26,097 nucleotides of DNA from a virus. Under the pieces are notes generated by a model. That model saw only the letters and a list, made by a program, of their open reading frames with translations. It had not been told where the DNA came from and did no database searches. The stretch is taken from positions 1 through 26,097 of IMG/VR virus record IMGVR_UViG_3300025647_000235, one strand, 5' to 3'. The position numbers were made by a program, and so were the translations under genes. Shown here piece after piece: positions 12,832 to 21,507 of this stretch (position 1 is the first letter of the stretch; each line of letters begins with the position of its first letter).

Positions 12832-14328
12832 CTACTCCTTAGCTAACGCAATCACGCTGAACTCGTTAAAGCTTATCCCGCTCATCGAGGTGTTGAAATC
12901 TTCAATTGTTGAACCGCTCCATACGGAATCAAAGTCCGCAAAAGTTACATAGCTGCTTGCCTGGATATCTACACCAGACTGAGAGAAGCTAGTGCTATCA
13001 ATCCTGAACTTAGAGTCGAAGGCAGAAACTATCGAGCCAGTAACATTGCCAAACTCTACTCCAACTGGGATGCTCTGGTTTAGTCTGAACGAAGGACCAC
13101 ATAGCTCCTGTGCAATGCGCACACCTTTGCTCCATAGTATTCTATCGTTAACTATGAATGGGTTATCAATTACCGTGGCATCTTGTATCTCGCTGGCTGG
13201 GGCACCGGTGTAGATTGTATGCTCAGTCTTTTCAAAGAATACTCCAGTACCGCGAACATAAAATGCTGGGTAGTCATCTCCACCTGCAGACTCAACACCA
13301 ATTTTAAATGGCTCAAGCTCTGGATAGTTCGCTCCGACTACTGTAATCTCAATTTCATTAGGATTTTCAGTTAGCTCTATGGTGACCGAGCCTCCCTGCC
13401 CATTCCATTGCGCTGGCGTGAGTGGGATTCCGTCCTTTGCGACAATTACATATTGGCTATATGTGACTGGGAAAGCTACGGTTTGTACAGCTATCGGTTG
13501 CTCAACGCTTTCAAGCGATGCGTTTACCAAAACTCTTCTTGTAATCTTTTCGTTTGCACTTACCTGGAAAGAGTCTACAATTGACACGAATTCTAGGTTT
13601 GCATAATTTAGCTCATCAATACCCTGCTGCTTAAGAAGTGAGTTTGCCCTATAGTCTGTGTTGTATTTGACCACGGATACGCTTTGCGCAGCATCGTAGG
13701 CATCTATCTCTACAGTCTCGTTTGAGATAATCTGAGAGGTATCTACCTGTGATTGTCCCCCTTCTCTAAACCATAGCTCATCATTAAGTATGTACATTTC
13801 GATGAATGAGCTGTCGTCTTCGTCTACATAGGATGCCGCACAGAGCATCTTGAGGTGCTCCCAAACATTACCCTGCCAGCCAACAAAGTCTACGTCAATT
13901 GCGTCAAGCTTGTCGTAAAGTCCCGCCTCAAACATTGGGGCGACATCAACCAGGGAGCAATAGTACTCAATCGCAGCTGCGAGAGTGTATCCTCCAGCAT
14001 CGCTACCCTGTGGAAGTGCGGTGCGGTCAACGTCTAGCTTTGCCTGAACGGTTTCGCCTACGATGGAAACTAAGTCATCATTAAAGGAAAGCTTTTTAAT
14101 TGTAAAAGTAACATCGCCGTACTCTTCGTCCGACAAAATGGCTTCATTATTAATTGCAACTCGGCTACCCCTGGTTGTCACATCAGAGACAAGCTGAGCG
14201 GTGACCTGTCCGGTACCGCCATCAAGATTAGCTGCACTTATCGGGGTCGCATCCTCAGAGTATGAGAAACTGATTAAGGTTGCATCCTTAAAGTCTCCGC
14301 TACCGCTTACCGTTTCTAGGGAAGTCAA
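12832..14328 (-). CDS. Minor tail protein, probable tail hub/baseplate component (498 aa)
   Basis: The start is a TTG at 14328 with GAGGAG at ideal spacing. The protein is a mix of strands with few motifs: an N-terminal section with ISFSYSEDATPISAANLDGG, a helical middle (AAAIEYYCSLVDVAPMFEAG), and beta-rich C-terminal parts. Position (second gene after the tape measure, before the fibre) and size match the tail-hub-like minor tail proteins of actinobacterial siphoviruses. Assignment rests mainly on gene order; no catalytic site is visible. Confidence 0.75.
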   Translation of the reverse strand: MTSLETVSGSGDFKDATLISFSYSEDATPISAANLDGGTGQVTAQLVSDVTTRGSRVAINNEAILSDEEYGDVTFTIKKLSFNDDLVSIVGETVQAKLDVDRTALPQGSDAGGYTLAAAIEYYCSLVDVAPMFEAGLYDKLDAIDVDFVGWQGNVWEHLKMLCAASYVDEDDSSFIEMYILNDELWFREGGQSQVDTSQIISNETVEIDAYDAAQSVSVVKYNTDYRANSLLKQQGIDELNYANLEFVSIVDSFQVSANEKITRRVLVNASLESVEQPIAVQTVAFPVTYSQYVIVAKDGIPLTPAQWNGQGGSVTIELTENPNEIEITVVGANYPELEPFKIGVESAGGDDYPAFYVRGTGVFFEKTEHTIYTGAPASEIQDATVIDNPFIVNDRILWSKGVRIAQELCGPSFRLNQSIPVGVEFGNVTGSIVSAFDSKFRIDSTSFSQSGVDIQASSYVTFADFDSVWSGSTIEDFNTSMSGISFNEFSVIALAKE

Positions 14329-14330
14329 GC

Positions 14331-15209
14331 TTACTCCTCAATAAAGTCTGTAGCTACCTCGACATAGCCATCGTTTATCTTTGCAGATACATAAGTAATT
14401 GTAGGTGCAGAAGAGAACAATAATCCTCTTGTTCCGCGACCTGAGATGAAATCGCCTTGCTCTACAGTAGATAGTTCAGGCAGCACCTGTGCAATCATGC
14501 CTGCAATATCAATCACGCTTGTAGATGCGCTTGGGTTTTTAACAATTACATCTACCATAGAGTAATCGCGACCACGAACCTGCGAGTTTGTCCTGATTGC
14601 ACTGGTAACTGATAGTGGCTCAGTTTCTACGTCGGTTGTAGTTCCGCTGTCTCTGTCGTAACAGCGCAAGATAACTGTAGCATCACCGGATTCTTGCTCT
14701 CCATGCCAACCGAAGTGTAGCCTGTAATCTTCAGGGATAATAATTCTAAAGTATTCGGTGCTCTCCTGCACAGATGCCCCGAAGCTCAGCCTTAGGGATT
14801 TGTAAGGATAGTTCCTAGTGTTTGTTGCTGTATCAACCAAGCTGGCAGTTCCAACTGAGCTGATAGATGACCAGCCGTTTTGAGTTAGCATTGGTGACGC
14901 CCAGTTAGGCGCAAGCAGGTTGCTGTCTACGGCAAATGGGTCAAGCCAGTAAAACGGACCGTCTCCATAGATGCCATCGAAGTAATCTTTTACGGTGTGC
15001 AAGCTGTCGTTAACTGATGAGGCGTTTAGCGGACCAATCCAGGCAGGAGAGAACCGCCTGTGGCTGGCCTTAGAACGCTTTATAAAAGCTCGACCACTGA
15101 GGAGTTGCGAATCGGTAAAATAACCCGCTGAGGAGGCGTTCAGGCCCGTCCTAGGTGCAGGTATCCAGAGCTGCTTAGTGGCGTTTCCGAAATATACCTT
15201 GCGTTCCAT
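14331..15209 (-). CDS. Minor tail protein, probable distal tail protein (292 aa)
   Basis: It is encoded directly downstream of the tape measure gene (one-base TAATG overlap) with GAGGA before the ATG. This is where siphovirus distal tail proteins sit; they close the tube and join it to the baseplate. The first part has YGDGPFYWLDPFAVDSNLLA (residues 81-100), similar to the conserved phrase seen in actinophage proteins at this place, followed by a beta-rich C-terminal domain (about 115-285) that may bind carbohydrate or form a galectin-like fold. The family assignment is from order and pattern, so it is moderately sure. Confidence 0.75.
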   Translation of the reverse strand: MERKVYFGNATKQLWIPAPRTGLNASSAGYFTDSQLLSGRAFIKRSKASHRRFSPAWIGPLNASSVNDSLHTVKDYFDGIYGDGPFYWLDPFAVDSNLLAPNWASPMLTQNGWSSISSVGTASLVDTATNTRNYPYKSLRLSFGASVQESTEYFRIIIPEDYRLHFGWHGEQESGDATVILRCYDRDSGTTTDVETEPLSVTSAIRTNSQVRGRDYSMVDVIVKNPSASTSVIDIAGMIAQVLPELSTVEQGDFISGRGTRGLLFSSAPTITYVSAKINDGYVEVATDFIEE

Positions 15210-18200
15210 TATCTGATTCCTCTTTGAGCTAGAATTCTATTGCCTTCATTTGCTGATTGTGCAATTGTAGCATTATCTGTGTACAACGCAACTGGTCTGT
15301 CAATTGCTTGGCGAAGAAGCTGCCTGTCCTCTGGAGATAGGTAAACAGTCTGGGATGAGCCAGCTGCAGAAGAGCTTGTGACCCTGCTTGCAGTTGAAGC
15401 CCTCATCTGGTTGATTGAGTTAAGGAAGTCTACACCGTATCTGCTGACTGCTGATGCTTTAACGACATACTCGCCGTTAGATAGCAGTGCAGGAATGCTG
15501 TCGCTTGTTGCGCTTCCTGGGCCGGTGACCAATCCACCAGCTGCCCTTCTAATTACGCTTCCACCAGTGCCTCCCGCTCCAGAAGAAGCAACTTGCACCT
15601 CTTTATAGGTAGTGGTAACTGTGATGTTCTTGTCCTTGATTGTCGCAAGTCTAGCGTTAGCATCCTTTGCAAACTGAGTTACCTTGCCAAGAGCCTCTGA
15701 GGTCTCCGCGTTTATATCAGTTGTAACATCTTCAGGGATTTTTTCAAGAGAAGCAAGTAGCTCGGTGCGCAAAACATCTGCTAGGTCCGATGCTTGAGTC
15801 TCTGTGTAGCCCATTTGAAGGGCGTTATTATAGAAGTCGGTTACCTGAGATTCAATAATCTCGTTCAGGTCTTCGCCTTCTCCAGCAGTCGCCAGCATCC
15901 AAGCTGCAGCATCAGAATATTTTGTCGCCATGTCCTGAAGGGCTCGGTTCTGTTCTACAATCTGACGTGTCGTGGAGCCGATGCCTAGCTCACCTTGTGC
16001 TGTTGCTATTTCCTGCTGAGATTTAGCCACAGCGGAGTTAGCATCTGCGATGTTGTCTTGCTCTGAAGCTATATCTGCATTCAGTTCAGCAAGCTCACCG
16101 CGAATTTCATCAGCCCTCAGAGTGTCGCCATATTTCAGTGCAATCTGGAGCTGGTACTCAAGGGTGTTACTCTGTGCTGAGAGGCTTTGAATTGACGCAT
16201 TTGCCTCATCAATCGTGCGCCTTGCATCATCAATCGACTTCTCTGCGTCCTCAATCGAATCCCTAGCGGCATCTGAGGCATCTGCCATGTCGAGCCAGCC
16301 AAGGGTAATGTCATCGATTGCATTCTGCTGAGCAAAATATGCAGAGATGCTGGCCCTTAGAGCGGACTGGATGTTTCCAACAGCAGATGCTATCTCAGCA
16401 AGTGACTTCTTTGCATTGTCGTTATCAGCAAGCTCCCTGTAGAAGTTCTCAACTTCCTTCTTAGATACCTTAGCTGTTTTTCCAGTCTTCTTAAGGGCAT
16501 CGTCAATAAGCTTTAGCGCACTTGCAGGTGCACCGGCACGCACAAGGGCTTGACGCATAGCGCCTAGCTGATTTGCAAAGACCTGCAGGTTGCCGTTTGA
16601 CATCACTGCCATGTTGTCAATTACATCTAGCAAAGAGTTGACGTTGCTTCTTCCCTCTTTGCTCCAGATGCTAAATGTATTTCCGTTTTCCTCAAGCGAG
16701 TCGCCCAAAGAGTTGATGCTTTCCTGCAAAGCCATTCTCTTGTTAGTCCAGCTGAACAGTTTGCCAATCAATTCCTGCAGCTTCTCAAGCGCAGTTTGAG
16801 CCTTCTTGGATTCAGTCGAAACCGAACCAAGACTAACTTTAAAACGAGAAGTGTTTTCGCTGAGTGCCCTGATTGCAGTTTGCCACTCATTGTTAAGAGT
16901 AATCGACCAGCCCTCTGCTGCAATTCTTGCCGCGTAGAACGAGTTAATAATTGCACGCATACCAGCAAGGTCAGGAGCGGTTGCAAGCTGAGCTCTAAAC
17001 TCCTCAAGCTTAGGATTAATTGAAATTAAAGCGTTGACAATAAAGACCTTGGCAACATCGAATGCTTCAGCAGCGTCTAGCCCAGCATTCTCCATCTCGG
17101 TAAGTGCGTCAACAATTCTATCTACCGTTCCAAGCCCGCCTTCACCTGCGGCATCGGCAGCTGCTACTGCAGCCTCAATGAATGACGCAAAGTTTCCGAA
17201 GTTCTCTCTGGCCGACTTGGTTAGGCCAGCCATCTCACCAGCAGTATTCTGTGCGCCTTGAATTAGAGTGTCTAGTGCGTCTGCCACCTTGTTCTCGGCA
17301 AGTTGTGCGCCAAACAGGTCTGTTAGAGCATCCTTTAGGTCGATAACCGCATCTTCAGCATCTTCTACATCTTCTGTAAGTCCAGCTGCACTATTGCGAA
17401 CTCTCTCAATAGCATCTGCAGTTGCGAGGTTCTCAACTTCCTTGTTAACCGCATCAGCAGCAAGTGCCGCCTCATCAAAAGCATTAGGAATTACTCTTAC
17501 TTGCTTAAAGAACTCTTGCATTGACAGGCCAGATTCGTCAAACATCTGCGTAAACGCAGCGCCCTGTTCTTCTGTTATTTCCTTAAAGTCAATAGCTTGA
17601 GCAATCCTGTCAGAGAATGTAGCGCCAGACTTAAATGCTACTGCGTCAATTGCATCAGTAAATTCCTTGTCAAAGGCATCAGCATAAGTCTGCGCACCGG
17701 CACCATCACCTGCAGCATCTTCTACTGCTGCAGTGTACATTTCCATGTAGTCAAAGCCAAGTGCACGCAGGCTGGCTTCAACGTTTGTACCAACACCGAA
17801 GTCAAGCATCTCAGCAAGCAGGTCGCCAGTTGAGCCATCTTCTTTGGCATATTTCCTAGCGCCGAGAGCAAGCCACTTGACGTACTCTTCTCCCTGCTCA
17901 ACTGCTAACTGCTCATCAATTTCAACGCCACCGGATACTCCAGCTTGAGCGCTTTGATTGTCAAGCAATGCTGCAGTGTTATCTTCGATTGCACCTGTGG
18001 TTGTGTCGAATGCACCTGGAAGCTCTTTTTGGCTTTCAGTCCTGGCCTCGTGTGCCTCAGCCATCTCTATATATGCTTTTTTGTTTGCTCTGGCTTGCTT
18101 TTCCTCATCTGACATCGTGATTTTTAGCGTGTTAATTGCCGCGTTGCCCAATTCGGCGTCTCTTGCCATTGCCTCCATCGCGGCACTTAGGCCACCGCCT

Positions 18201-20413
18201 GCCTCAACTCCTGCCTTGCCTAGCTTAGAGAAGTCTTCTGCACTCTTGCTGGCTCCAATTCCTGCGTCAATAAGCACAGCTGCTATAGTAGCAAGGGTGG
18301 CAACCAATCCCACAAATGGGAGAGTTTTAATACTAAGTCCAAGAACCTTGAAGCTTCCAGCCAAGCCGGTCACACCTGCGGAAGCCCCCGCACTTGCGCC
18401 GGTCATTGACTTAGCTAAAGCGATAAAGGTTCCAACGCTAATGTTAGCCTTTATCCCCTCACCAGCGAGGGCTTTAAATGCAAACTTAAGTGCAAGCAAT
18501 CCTGCTATACCACCGGTTAGGGCGGCAAAGAACAAAGTGGCACCTGCTAGAAGGCCACCAAAGATTGCAATTACCGTCTTACCAACTGGCCCCATGTTCG
18601 ATAGGAACTGTGCTGCACTGGCAACCATGTCAGCAAAGATTCCCGCTACGCCAGCAAGAGGCTCCCCTACGGCTGCAGCAAGCGCCTGAATGGAGTTTTG
18701 CATAATCTGAATTCTTGATGCAACATCATCTACTACCTGTCCGAATGCCTCGGTAGAGTAGGTGCCAAGTAGGTACTGCTCGCGGCTGTCTGCTAGTGCT
18801 TGTTCAAGCACACCCATGTTGCCGGCAAGTCTTGTGATTACGTTTAGCTCACGAGTGTTGACAATTCCCAGTTCCTTCATAGCAACGTTAAGCTCACCGG
18901 TTGCATTTGCGCCGTAGAGGAACTGTCTAAAGAAGTCGCTTGGGTTGGTCCTGTAAAGCGCTACAGCCTCCTCGGTTGTTCGCCCCATCATGGCAGCAAA
19001 CTTATCCATACGCTCGCTTGCTAGGGATGCCTCTAGGTCAAAAGTCCTGAACAAGCGGGTAAATACACCACGTGCCTCTTCTGGCCTAACCTTTAAGGAG
19101 GCAAGCGCTGAGCTGAAGCCTACAACTTCGTCTGCCGATAGACCGGCTTGGTAACCCGCAGCACCAATAGATTCTGACATCCTCAGGATTTCACGGTCAG
19201 TCGCTACCGAGTTGATACCAGTATAGGTAATTGCGGAGGATAGGTTTTCAAACTTAGATACGGGTACATCCAGCAGCTGTGCTAGACGACCAAAGCTCAT
19301 ACCTACTTCATCTACGCTGATGCCAGTAATGGTTGAGAACTTGATTACAGTCTCTGAGAAGGAGTCAACAGCATCAGCAGCGATACCTAGCTGCGCACCT
19401 AGAGTAGCAGCCTTTGTGATGTCCTCAAATGCCACTGGTATTTCAAGTGACATCTGGATTAGCGTCTTTCTAAGTTCTTCCGCCTGTCCCCTAACTTCAG
19501 GGATATTTGACTGTAGGCTTAGCTGAGTAGTTCTCTCAACCGAAGTAAATGCCGACTGGAACTTGATGGCTTCTCTGGCGGCTAGTCCGAAGGCTCCTGC
19601 AAGTGCGGTTCCAAACATGGCTGCCCTGCGAGAGATGTCGTAAAGAGCATACCTAGCGCCCGCCATCTGGCGTTCGAACTGCTTGGAGTTGAAGTAGTCA
19701 ATCTTGTTGGACTGAGCATCCTGCTTCATCTTCTGTAGAGAAGCCTTGTGTGCTTGCTCCCTTTGCTTAAGGGCAGCCTTCCAGAAGTTTACATACTCCT
19801 TGGTCTCTGCTTTGTTTCTGTTTGCAAGCCACTTCTGCACAGCTGCAGTTTCTGACTTAGCTTTCCTCTCAGCAGCAGACTTCTCTTTTAAAGCCTGCTT
19901 CCAGAATGATACATACTCTTTGGTTGACTGCCTGTTAGAAGAACGTAGCCATTTGTTGTATCGCTTTTCATCTGACTCGTTGCGCTTGATAAACGCCTTA
20001 GAGTCTGCAGCCTTCTGCTTCTGAAGTGCTTTAAACTCTCTGGCTAGCTGACGCTCATACTGTGCCCGCTGCTTTGCTGACATCTGAGCGATGCGGGCAA
20101 TCTTCTTCTCTTCGAGACCTAGGTTTCTTCCAACATTTGTTCCAGGCTTAATCCCGCCCCGGTTGCGGTACTTCTCCAGCTCAATCTGGGAGAGAATCTT
20201 TGCTTTTCTACGAGCAGACTCAATCTCCTGGGCTTCGGTGCGCTTTATTTGCGCTTTGCGCTTGTCGCTACTTGACTTTAGGTAGCCATCGATTTTATCC
20301 GTGCTAATCTTAGCAGAGCTGGCAATAATCTTAAACGAAGCACCCGCAGCTTTTGCGTTTGCTTTGAATTTGCCTACTTCAAGATTTAATCTGGCACGAA
20401 TGTTCAACGGCAC
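15209..20413 (-). CDS. Tape measure protein (1734 aa)
   Basis: It is the longest gene, following the tail chaperones as in all siphoviruses. Layout: a highly charged helical N-terminus with a 40-residue duplication (KEYVSFWKQALKEK and KEYVNFWKAALKQR), a TP901-type tape measure domain (about 250-580, with SAFTSVERTTQ), hydrophobic spans at about 612-645 (IAIFGGLLAGATLFFAALTG) and 700-725, long coiled coils (about 1430-1540), and a C-terminal AAGGLVTGPGSATSDSIPAL with LSNGEYVVKASAV typical of tape measures. It fixes tail length and is ejected with the DNA. The GTG start sits right behind AGGTGGT; a TTG at 20407 has better spacing and may be the true start. Confidence 0.95.
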   Translation of the reverse strand: MPLNIRARLNLEVGKFKANAKAAGASFKIIASSAKISTDKIDGYLKSSSDKRKAQIKRTEAQEIESARRKAKILSQIELEKYRNRGGIKPGTNVGRNLGLEEKKIARIAQMSAKQRAQYERQLAREFKALQKQKAADSKAFIKRNESDEKRYNKWLRSSNRQSTKEYVSFWKQALKEKSAAERKAKSETAAVQKWLANRNKAETKEYVNFWKAALKQREQAHKASLQKMKQDAQSNKIDYFNSKQFERQMAGARYALYDISRRAAMFGTALAGAFGLAAREAIKFQSAFTSVERTTQLSLQSNIPEVRGQAEELRKTLIQMSLEIPVAFEDITKAATLGAQLGIAADAVDSFSETVIKFSTITGISVDEVGMSFGRLAQLLDVPVSKFENLSSAITYTGINSVATDREILRMSESIGAAGYQAGLSADEVVGFSSALASLKVRPEEARGVFTRLFRTFDLEASLASERMDKFAAMMGRTTEEAVALYRTNPSDFFRQFLYGANATGELNVAMKELGIVNTRELNVITRLAGNMGVLEQALADSREQYLLGTYSTEAFGQVVDDVASRIQIMQNSIQALAAAVGEPLAGVAGIFADMVASAAQFLSNMGPVGKTVIAIFGGLLAGATLFFAALTGGIAGLLALKFAFKALAGEGIKANISVGTFIALAKSMTGASAGASAGVTGLAGSFKVLGLSIKTLPFVGLVATLATIAAVLIDAGIGASKSAEDFSKLGKAGVEAGGGLSAAMEAMARDAELGNAAINTLKITMSDEEKQARANKKAYIEMAEAHEARTESQKELPGAFDTTTGAIEDNTAALLDNQSAQAGVSGGVEIDEQLAVEQGEEYVKWLALGARKYAKEDGSTGDLLAEMLDFGVGTNVEASLRALGFDYMEMYTAAVEDAAGDGAGAQTYADAFDKEFTDAIDAVAFKSGATFSDRIAQAIDFKEITEEQGAAFTQMFDESGLSMQEFFKQVRVIPNAFDEAALAADAVNKEVENLATADAIERVRNSAAGLTEDVEDAEDAVIDLKDALTDLFGAQLAENKVADALDTLIQGAQNTAGEMAGLTKSARENFGNFASFIEAAVAAADAAGEGGLGTVDRIVDALTEMENAGLDAAEAFDVAKVFIVNALISINPKLEEFRAQLATAPDLAGMRAIINSFYAARIAAEGWSITLNNEWQTAIRALSENTSRFKVSLGSVSTESKKAQTALEKLQELIGKLFSWTNKRMALQESINSLGDSLEENGNTFSIWSKEGRSNVNSLLDVIDNMAVMSNGNLQVFANQLGAMRQALVRAGAPASALKLIDDALKKTGKTAKVSKKEVENFYRELADNDNAKKSLAEIASAVGNIQSALRASISAYFAQQNAIDDITLGWLDMADASDAARDSIEDAEKSIDDARRTIDEANASIQSLSAQSNTLEYQLQIALKYGDTLRADEIRGELAELNADIASEQDNIADANSAVAKSQQEIATAQGELGIGSTTRQIVEQNRALQDMATKYSDAAAWMLATAGEGEDLNEIIESQVTDFYNNALQMGYTETQASDLADVLRTELLASLEKIPEDVTTDINAETSEALGKVTQFAKDANARLATIKDKNITVTTTYKEVQVASSGAGGTGGSVIRRAAGGLVTGPGSATSDSIPALLSNGEYVVKASAVSRYGVDFLNSINQMRASTASRVTSSSAAGSSQTVYLSPEDRQLLRQAIDRPVALYTDNATIAQSANEGNRILAQRGIR
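19768..19928 (-). repeat. Two-copy 120-bp repeat inside the tape measure gene
   Basis: Two stretches 120 bp apart encode KWLRSSNRQSTKEYVSFWKQ and KWLANRNKAETKEYVNFWKA with matching codons (plus-strand cttccagaa near 19780 and 19900). A more degenerate third copy may lie just before them (IKRNESDEKRYNKWL). This is a 40-residue internal duplication in the N-terminal helical part of the tape measure protein. Duplications here can change tail length. Confidence 0.7.
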
Positions 20414-20430
20414 ACCACCTATCGTCAGCT

Positions 20431-20439
20431 TCTATTCTA
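20431..20439 (-). promoter_or_regulatory. Possible -10 element TAGAATAGA before the tape measure gene
   Basis: TAGAATAGA lies on the minus strand at the very end of the second chaperone frame and 17 bases before the GTG of the tape measure gene. It matches the TANAATAGA pattern of three other minus-strand gaps. It overlaps coding sequence (codons for Ile-Glu-stop), so it could be chance. Confidence 0.25.
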
Positions 20440-20857
20440 TCGTATCCGCATCTATCATTGCCTGGTAGTAGGAGGCACGGGTGGGCATGTCGCCTTCATC
20501 ATAGGTGTAAGGCACGACATAAGGATACTCGCCATACGTTTTCTTGCTAGACTTTTTCTTCTGTTCCTTTTCGTGCCACTTGTCTAGCTCTGCTTTTGCG
20601 AAGCACTTAGCGGTTTTGACTTTAAACCCTACATTGTGTGCGTGTTCATTACGACAAATCCAGATTGGGTTACCGCATTCCTGACATGTCTCCTCTTGAA
20701 GAATCTGGTACGCTTCTAGGAGTTTAAAGTCAAAGGGTGTCCACGGGTCTGTTGGCTGCTCATGGAACAGCATAGCCACTGGCCTTACACCAGCGGCTAT
20801 TGCTGCCTTGATTGCAGTTACGTAACCGCGGTTACCCTCCCATGTCAGGACTTCGGT
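20432..20857 (-). CDS. Tail assembly chaperone, frameshift extension (gpT-like part)
   Basis: This frame has no start site of its own that fits: the first usable codon is a GTG at 20779, without a ribosome site, while the frame is open all the way up to the slippery site in the preceding chaperone gene. Reading in the -1 frame from 20857 gives TEVLTWEGNRGY followed by a stretch to the GTG and on to a TAG at 20432, so the fused product would be about 328 residues. The domain has CQEC and C-x-N-E-H motifs (CQECGNPIWICRNEH) that may bind zinc. In siphoviruses such gpG-gpT fusions coat the tape measure during tail assembly. Confidence 0.82.
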   Translation of the reverse strand, partial: TEVLTWEGNRGYVTAIKAAIAAGVRPVAMLFHEQPTDPWTPFDFKLLEAYQILQEETCQECGNPIWICRNEHAHNVGFKVKTAKCFAKAELDKWHEKEQKKKSSKKTYGEYPYVVPYTYDEGDMPTRASYYQAMIDADTIE

Positions 20858-21417
20858 AAAAAACCTGCGTCCGTCGCTGACTCAAAATAGCTAGAAGCTA
20901 GAGTAAGCTTCTGCATGGTGTCAATTAGGATTTCCCATGAGTCAACTGGGATGGCGTCACGCAGGTCCATAATGTCCTCAACGGTGAACTTGCTCTCGTC
21001 CTCATTGCCCTCAGTGTCTGAGACCTTGACTACGTTCTCCGCAATCAACGCACAGAGGTAGTGCTTAATCCACTCTGGCTCGTTAAGCCCGCCGTCCTGT
21101 CCGAACTTCTCGTTTGCTTCCTTGGTAATCTTTTCGACTACTCCCTGGCCAACGCCACGCATGTGGAAAGTAAGCTTTGACTCAACGATTTTCTTGCTTA
21201 GTAGCTCAGCTTCTTTGTTAAGCTCTTCGTACTCAGCAGAAGCTGGGTCGGTTTCCTTGAGTGCGGCTGTAATCGCATCTAGCTCAAACGCTGATGCACC
21301 ATCGATATAAATATCAACGGACTTCTCTGGGTAAGCCCTGCCCTTAATGGCATCGGCCAAAGAGAACTTGCCCTTTTTCTGGGCCTCTTCTGCAAGATTA
21401 ATAATATTGTCGCTCAT
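20845..21417 (-). CDS. Tail assembly chaperone (gpG-like), 190 aa
   Basis: The gene sits between the major tail gene and the tape measure gene, the fixed place for the first tail assembly chaperone. The product is mostly helical and acidic: SLADAIKGRAYPEKSVDIYI near the start, then helices with ELNKEAELLSKKIVESKL, and a C-terminus with EILIDTMQKLTLASSYFE. It has no catalytic motif. GGAAGG precedes the ATG at 21417. Its end carries the slippery site T-TTT-TTA, so a fraction of ribosomes should read on into the second frame. Confidence 0.88.
   Translation of the reverse strand: MSDNIINLAEEAQKKGKFSLADAIKGRAYPEKSVDIYIDGASAFELDAITAALKETDPASAEYEELNKEAELLSKKIVESKLTFHMRGVGQGVVEKITKEANEKFGQDGGLNEPEWIKHYLCALIAENVVKVSDTEGNEDESKFTVEDIMDLRDAIPVDSWEILIDTMQKLTLASSYFESATDAGFLPKS
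20857..20863 (-). promoter_or_regulatory. Programmed -1 frameshift site T TTT TTA
   Basis: The minus-strand codons GGT TTT TTA contain the heptamer T-TTT-TTA in the correct phase, four codons before the chaperone stop at 20845-20847. Slipping back one base leads into an open frame with no stop for 141 codons. The palindrome GTAACCGCGGTTAC (20822-20835 on either strand) lies 21 bases downstream and might form a hairpin, though the spacing is longer than usual for a stimulator. Confidence 0.82.
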
Positions 21418-21450
21418 TTTGCGCCTTCCGTTTATCGCCGTTTAGGAGGT

Positions 21451-21494
21451 GAAAAGGCTGGGTGGGGCAAACGGGCGCAAAACCCCACCCAGCC
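21451..21494 (-). terminator. Intrinsic terminator after the major tail gene
   Basis: On the minus strand GGCTGGGTGGGG (21494-21483) pairs perfectly over 12 bp with CCCCACCCAGCC (21467-21456), with a 15-nt loop, and is followed by TTTTC. It begins 13 bases after the major tail stop codon. A terminator here is usual: it holds high expression to the head and tail tube genes while letting some polymerases read into the chaperone and tape measure genes. Confidence 0.85.
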
Positions 21495-21507
21495 GGTTGT
21501 TCAGGTG

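Noticed and set aside
17958-18689. Long plus-strand open frame (243 codons) opposite the tape measure gene
   Set aside because: It is antisense to a strongly supported coding region, with a low-complexity Ala/Ser/Pro product and no ribosome site; a shadow of the Ala-rich tape measure codons.
20431-20779. Independent gene starting at the GTG at 20779
   Set aside because: No ribosome site; the frame is open up to the slippery site, so expression as a frameshift product is far more likely.
21441-21450. AGGAGGT on the plus strand as a ribosome site
   Set aside because: No plus-strand gene with a start at proper distance follows; the region lies between two minus-strand genes.
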